DNA from: Tachypleus tridentatus
Lineage: Eukaryota; Arthropoda; Merostomata; Xiphosura; Limulidae
NCBI RefSeq assembly: GCF_004210375.1
Contig: NC_134825.1
Coordinates: 42,340,348-42,404,347, forward strand
Length of the DNA stretch: 64,000 bases
Reading direction: 5' to 3'
Part shown: piece by piece, positions 59,736-64,000 of the stretch
Numbering within the stretch: position 1 is the stretch's first letter
How the letters are laid out: each line of letters opens with the position of its first letter
Notes under the pieces: model-generated
Told to the model about the DNA's origin: nothing
The model's database searches: none
The model's input: only the letters and a program-made list of their open reading frames with translations
Program-made: the position numbers and the translations under genes

Positions 59736-60529
59736 AACTGAAGTCTGAGAGAAAAAAATAACACATAAATCCATCTTGGATTTGAAGCATCACTTTCTAC
59801 CAGAAAGAAGAGAAAGGTAGGAACTATGGGTAAATAAAGAGATGGTACAAATTATGGAGCAAAGCAGAGAAACGAAAAAAAAAACACATAACTCGGTCAT
59901 GTGAATGAAGCAAATGCGTAAAGAATAAAAGGTAAAATTTCAATGGAAATTCCAAATTTGTCACAGAACAAAAAGGTTTCACCTTTTGAACGTACTCAGA
60001 TTTTAGGGTTTTTATAGACTTCTTGAAACTAGGCGTTTCTGTTATATCATGATCTCTGAGACTGTACAACATCAATGCAAAGGTGACTGAGCATGGTGGA
60101 GAAAATAAGGCGGATTTTTTTTTAAAGTTTCGTAACTATACATGGACAAAAAAGCCAATGGTAATAAGATTGGCACAAAACAATATTTGCATAAATTCAC
60201 AAGAAAGAGGATAAAATATGAAGTAAACATTAAAGGACAACTTTCTTAACTAATACGAACAAGGTAATGTTTTACTATAATGTTAAAAAGAACAAATCTC
60301 AAGTATGAACAGGACGTGGAAAGTGACACATTGGTTTGTGATAAGGCAGAGGAACTAAAGGATAAATTTCCAATCTTCGAAATGTTTTGGAAAAGTTCCG
60401 TGAATACACATATACATCTATATATATATCATGATTATTTTCTTTGACAATTCTGGATGGTATGAATTATTTAGACATTTTATTGATATATTTCATAACA
60501 TATACAACAACTAGAATTCATCAGACACA
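59736..60529. other. Non-coding stretch
   Basis: The 83-codon minus frame 59,824-60,075 has no signature. The end of this stretch may include further decayed LINE sequence. Confidence 0.35.
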
Positions 60530-61260
60530 TAAGAGAAGAACTAGATAAGTTGATCAACACTGAAAGGGAAGTGAGACAGCGTTTCACCCACTCACCAAGT
60601 TTCTTTAATTTCTACACAGATGAACTACTTATGACTTAAGGTATGCAATTTATACAATATTATTTGCATTATCTGAAAAAGAATTAAAAAGATAGTGGAC
60701 AGGGATAAGCAGTTAAGTGAGAAGTGCATGGTGAGTCTCTAAGTTAAACGAATACTTTAGCTTATTTGATAATAACGTAAAAGAAAGCTATGTCTGTGTT
60801 TGAGGAATCAAAAGAAAGGCTGGTATAGCTACGATTGCATTTCAGAGAATGAATTTCACCTTGAGAATTGATAATATTACAATACTTATACAACGTAGAC
60901 TTATGAAAGCGCTTAGCTGGTCCTTTGTTTCTTATGGTTGTGACAGTACACGGTTGAAACCATTTGACATGTGGCGTTACAAGAAGTTATATAAGATATC
61001 TTGGAGTTCAAAATGAAGCAAAACTGGATACTAGAGCAGATCAGTTGCGAAAACGGTTTAATCATGATATAATTGAATAAAACCTTAAATACTTCAAACG
61101 CATTACGTGTACGTCTAATCTTACTATAATAAAACAATGGCGCAGAGGTTTATCTGTATATGTGACCGATATAAAAAATACAACGATGCCATTTGTTGAT
61201 ACAAGATCTCAATGCCAAAAATGGTGCTTAGGGCTTACGAAATGTGGCTCTATCTATTGA
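60530..61260 (+). mobile_element. RTE/L2-type LINE reverse transcriptase relic
   Basis: In plus-strand order: VRQRFTHSPSFFNFYTDEL (matching VRQGCxLSPxLFNxYxE, about 60,570), SEKELKR and DKQLSEKCMVSL (about 60,680-60,740; the SEKELQxLVDxVNxxSEKxGL region), then RKAGIATIAFQRMNF. These are followed by LMKALSWSFVSYGCDS and MWRYKKLYKISWSS (about 60,905-61,010), matching the LKCYVWSxLLYGxExW...FEMWxYRRxLxISW tail. The active-site aspartate block is not recognisable and several stops occur. I know this arrangement from RTE-like and related LINEs common in arthropods. Confidence 0.68.
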
Positions 61261-61710
61261 ATGCCACAACAAACAGAAATCCATGGAAATCTAGCAAATA
61301 ACTATGGTATGTGCAACTACCATATCTTCATAACAGAACACAATTTTAAATAAAAGTATTGGCTTTGCAAAAATAACACGACTTTCAATGGGATTGTACT
61401 CAAGGATTTGATTTTATCTTTATTAGTATAATTTTTAAATGCCGTGCTAAAAACTCTGGAGTTGTTAAAAACTATTATTTTTTTCAATAAAGTGTAGCGC
61501 TTTTAATATATGAAAACATTACAGCTTGTTTCAGTAGCATTTATGAAAATTTGGACTCTATTCATTGAATCATTTTGATGCAATGGATTAGGTATGATTG
61601 AACAGCACAATCCGAAAACTGTTCCCATTTAGTACTTCGACGAAAACACTTTTCACAAAATGTTTACTTTTTTATAATGAGAAATGAATACAATGATTAC
61701 TTATTACTAG

Positions 61711-61985
61711 AGGCCTGGCTTGACCACGTGGTTAAGGCACTCGACTCGTAATTCGAGGGTCGTGGGTTTGAATCCACGTCATACTAAATATGCGCGCCCT
61801 TTCAGCCGTGGGAACATTATAGTGTGTCGGTCAATCCCACTATTCATTGGTAAAAGAGTAGCCCAAGAGTTGGCGGTGGATGTTGATGGCCAGCTGCCTT
61901 CCCTCTAGCCTTACACTGCTAAATTAGGGACAACTAGCAATGATACCCCTCGTGTAGTTTTGAGTGAAATTCAAAAACAAACAAA
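61711..61985 (+). mobile_element. SINE family A, full length
   Basis: AGGCCTGGCTTGACCACGTG head, B box GGGTTTGAATCCACG, the complete body and AAACAAACAAATA tail. The 62-codon frame inside it is not a gene. Confidence 0.94.
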
Positions 61986-62059
61986 TAATATAAGAAAGAC
62001 TGAATGACATAATGTTATTCTGTTTAACAAAGGTTATCTCATCTACTTTAACTGTTTGT

Positions 62060-62190
62060 TTGTTAGTTATTAAACTCAAAATTAAGCAATGGGTTATCTG
62101 TGCCTTGCTCACCAGAAGCGTCAAACCCCGACTCTTTCCCTCTTTTCTCTTTTTTTCAACGTTGCAAGCCATCAAAGTTACCGTTGCGCC
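62060..62190 (-). mobile_element. SINE family B with pyrimidine-rich insert
   Basis: AAGCAATGGGTTATCTGTGC, TTGCTCACCAGAAGCG and CGTTGCAAGCC, in family B order. A ~25-bp CT-rich run (CCCTCTTTTCTC...) replaces part of the B-box area. The overlapping 130- and 106-codon frames are mutual shadows. Confidence 0.6.
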
Positions 62191-62336
62191 ACAGGGGAAA
62201 AGGAACTCGTTTTTAATTATCATAATTCTCTGCATTGCTATTACAAAAACAAAACTAAAATACCCATTCCTTGCTAACTTGAAAAACCACTGCGAAAAGA
62301 GTGAAAAACAAAGAAAATACAAATACTCGTAGCAAC

Positions 62337-62458
62337 GCCGCCAGTGACTCAGTGGTATGTCTGCGGACTCAAACCGCTAGAAATCAGGTTTGGATACCGT
62401 AGTGGGCAGAGCCCTGATAACCAATTGTGTAGCTTTATGTTTAATTTCAAACAATAAA
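62337..62458 (+). mobile_element. SINE family B, well preserved
   Basis: GCCAGTGACTCAGTGGTATG head, TTTGGATACCGTAGTGGGCA, GAGCCCTGATAACC and a TTTAATTTCAAACAATAAA tail. Useful for defining the family. Confidence 0.88.
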
Positions 62459-62880
62459 GAGCAACAATGTTAAACCCGGATTACACTAATATAGAATATT
62501 CATGGAAAATAAGAATAAATAATTATCACAAATAATAATAATATAAGGGTACCGAAGATGTCAAAATGTGTCCTTTCATTATTAATATTCCCTAAACAAA
62601 TATTCATTGCAATATATTACATTACGCCCATGGTGTCAGACTATACAGTTTGTTCACAATGAAAATTTATATTATTAAAAACAATAAATTATAATTGTTG
62701 TATAGGAGTAAATTTTTGTTGTAGAGGAAAAAATGTTTTAATCATACGTTGACTGATAATTATTTTGTCAGGGAACCTGTAACAATTTACAAGAAAAGTG
62801 TTCCAGAACCAGTGCTGCCCTTATAACTCTTTCTTCATCCATTACTCATGTTCTTCTAATTGTGTATTACTGCCTGACAC

Positions 62881-63155
62881 GGTCCGGCATGGCCAGGTGG
62901 TTAAGGCACTCGATTCGTAATCTGAGGGTCGCGGGCTCAAATCCACGTAACGCTAAACATGCTCGCCTTTTCAGCCGTGGGGGCGTTGTAATGTACGGTC
63001 AATCCTACCATTCGTTGGTGAAAGAGTAGCCCAAGAGTTGGCGGTGGATTGTGATGACGAACTGCCTTCACTCTAGTCTTACGATGCAAAATTAGGGACG
63101 GCTAGCACAGATAGCCCTTGTGTAGCTTCGCGAGAAATTAAAAAACAAACAAACT
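62881..63155 (+). mobile_element. SINE family A, well preserved
   Basis: GGTCCGGCATGGCCAGGTGG head, B box GGGCTCAAATCCACG, the full body and ACAAACAAACTAAC tail. Confidence 0.94.
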
Positions 63156-63370
63156 AACTAATTACTAGAACAAACAGCCACCCGTAGGACGGCATTTATG
63201 TTAGTATATTAATAAAAACAAGGTATGACCAACCTCTTGAAACTGAAAAAGTCACAACCATGTTTTCTCAAAACCACTCTATATAGCACAAATTAAACTG
63301 ATAAGATTACTTGGAATAAAAATCATTAACGAGTTCAATATTCTTCCAAAGTTTTAAAAACAATAATAAC

Positions 63371-63600
63371 ACACGACTAGTTACCAGCGATACCAGTATT
63401 CAGAGAATAAAGACAATAACACAAGACTAGTTACCAGCAATACAGGTATTTATGTTTTTCGCTGGTACAGCGCTAAGTCTACGGACTTACAACGCTAAAA
63501 TCAGGGGTTCGATTCCCCTTGGTGAACTTATCAGATAACCTAATGTAGGTGTGCTATAAGATAAATACACAAGATTAGTTACAAGCAATACCGGTATTCA
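63371..63600. repeat. ~51-bp minisatellite interrupted by a SINE
   Basis: Units with ACAAGACTAGTTACCAGC followed by AATACAGGTATT start at about 63,371, 63,421 and 63,569. The third follows a family C SINE. CAGAGAATAAAGACAATAA links the first two units. Confidence 0.75.
63453..63565 (+). mobile_element. SINE family C inside a minisatellite
   Basis: TTTTTCGCTGGTACAGCG head, CTACGGACTTACAACGCTAA, B box GGGGTTCGATTCCCC and a GTGTGCTATAAGATAAATAC tail. Confidence 0.9.
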
Positions 63601-64000
63601 GAGAGTCAAGAGATAGTGGAGCCGAGAGACTGGTTTCTCAGAAACTGAGAGACAAAGGAAGGTAATAGTAACTGTACATTACGGTTGTTTTCTAAGAGAT
63701 GTGAGATATAGGATATGTAAAACTGAAAAGTTGTTCAGGTCTTCTACTTGTACAACACATACCTATAGCCTATATATACTTTTAAATTATAAGTATACGA
63801 GAAAAGAAAAATATTATACGAACAATTGTGAAACAGGACATTTACAGTTCTGGGGAGGAATCTGAATAAGCAACAGTTGTTTTAACTCTGAGGATGGAAT
63901 TTGAAAGTGTGACATTAATGAAAACGTAATTGCAGATGACATAAAACATCTTGTAAAAATAGAATTAAGAAAATAAACACCACACCCAAAAAAAAACTGT
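63601..64000. other. Non-coding end of window
   Basis: No gene or repeat recognised. Confidence 0.4.

Noticed and set aside
61924..62332. Overlapping frames of 132 codons (-) and 106 codons (+)
   Set aside because: They lie opposite each other over a family B SINE and AT-rich DNA and have no domain or splice support.
62884..62955. Possible real tRNA genes at SINE heads (also 22.05, 28.97 and 61.71 kb)
   Set aside because: Each head is followed by the common SINE body and tail, and the A and B boxes vary between copies, so they are retroposons.
1..64000. CRISPR arrays, bacterial operons, riboswitches or an integrated virus
   Set aside because: No regular spacer array, dense coding or viral gene was seen, and the repeat content and introns are those of an animal genome.

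Overview
The window is intron- and repeat-rich, AT-rich DNA from an invertebrate animal, most probably a chelicerate. My best guess is a horseshoe crab (Xiphosura). The guess rests on the abundant tRNA-derived SINEs, which I recall from horseshoe-crab genomes but cannot check here, together with CR1-like LINEs, a chemoreceptor of the arthropod gustatory-receptor type and C-type lectin-like exons. Nothing looks bacterial or viral. Gene density is very low.

Protein-coding content I can support: (1) two phase 1-1 exons at 25.4-25.8 kb and 27.1-27.5 kb (+), each encoding one C-type lectin-like domain and probably belonging to one multi-domain lectin gene; (2) one intact single-exon gustatory-receptor-like gene of 417 codons at 52.97-54.23 kb (-). 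Lower-confidence items are a 21-nt phase 1-1 micro-exon candidate at 40.37 kb (+) and an unrecognised decayed coding stretch at 42.2-42.8 kb (-). The lectin exons and the receptor are unrelated in function and show no sign of co-regulation.

The rest is mostly a mobile-element graveyard. There are about 20 full or partial copies of a ~280-bp tRNA-derived SINE (family A), about ten of a ~125-bp tRNA-like SINE (family B), several of a ~120-bp SINE (family C) and one 202-bp SINE with a different body (family D). Many have clear target-site duplications. LINE relics are a near-complete CR1-like element with an esterase-type ORF1 (11.2-14.4 kb, +), a 5'-truncated relative (56.9-59.0 kb, -), an RTE/L2-type reverse transcriptase relic (60.5-61.3 kb, +), and short pieces at 29.3 and 51.5 kb. 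DNA-transposon relics are a hAT transposase fragment (14.5-15.0 kb), an internally deleted mariner with both ends (48.3-49.2 kb) and a 295-bp Tc1/mariner-type MITE (37.5-37.8 kb).

Less ordinary structure: hammerhead-ribozyme-like modules in a tandem duplicate at 2.7-2.9 kb with related motifs elsewhere; ten TAATCA/TGATTA sites in 389 bp at 4.1-4.5 kb; an unnamed ~890-bp ancient repeat pair (18.8 and 25.9 kb), one copy inside the lectin intron; an unnamed ~300-bp inverted pair (36.6 and 41.3 kb); and two minisatellites each split by a SINE. Family A copies are concentrated at 9.3-10.5 kb and 22.0-23.9 kb.
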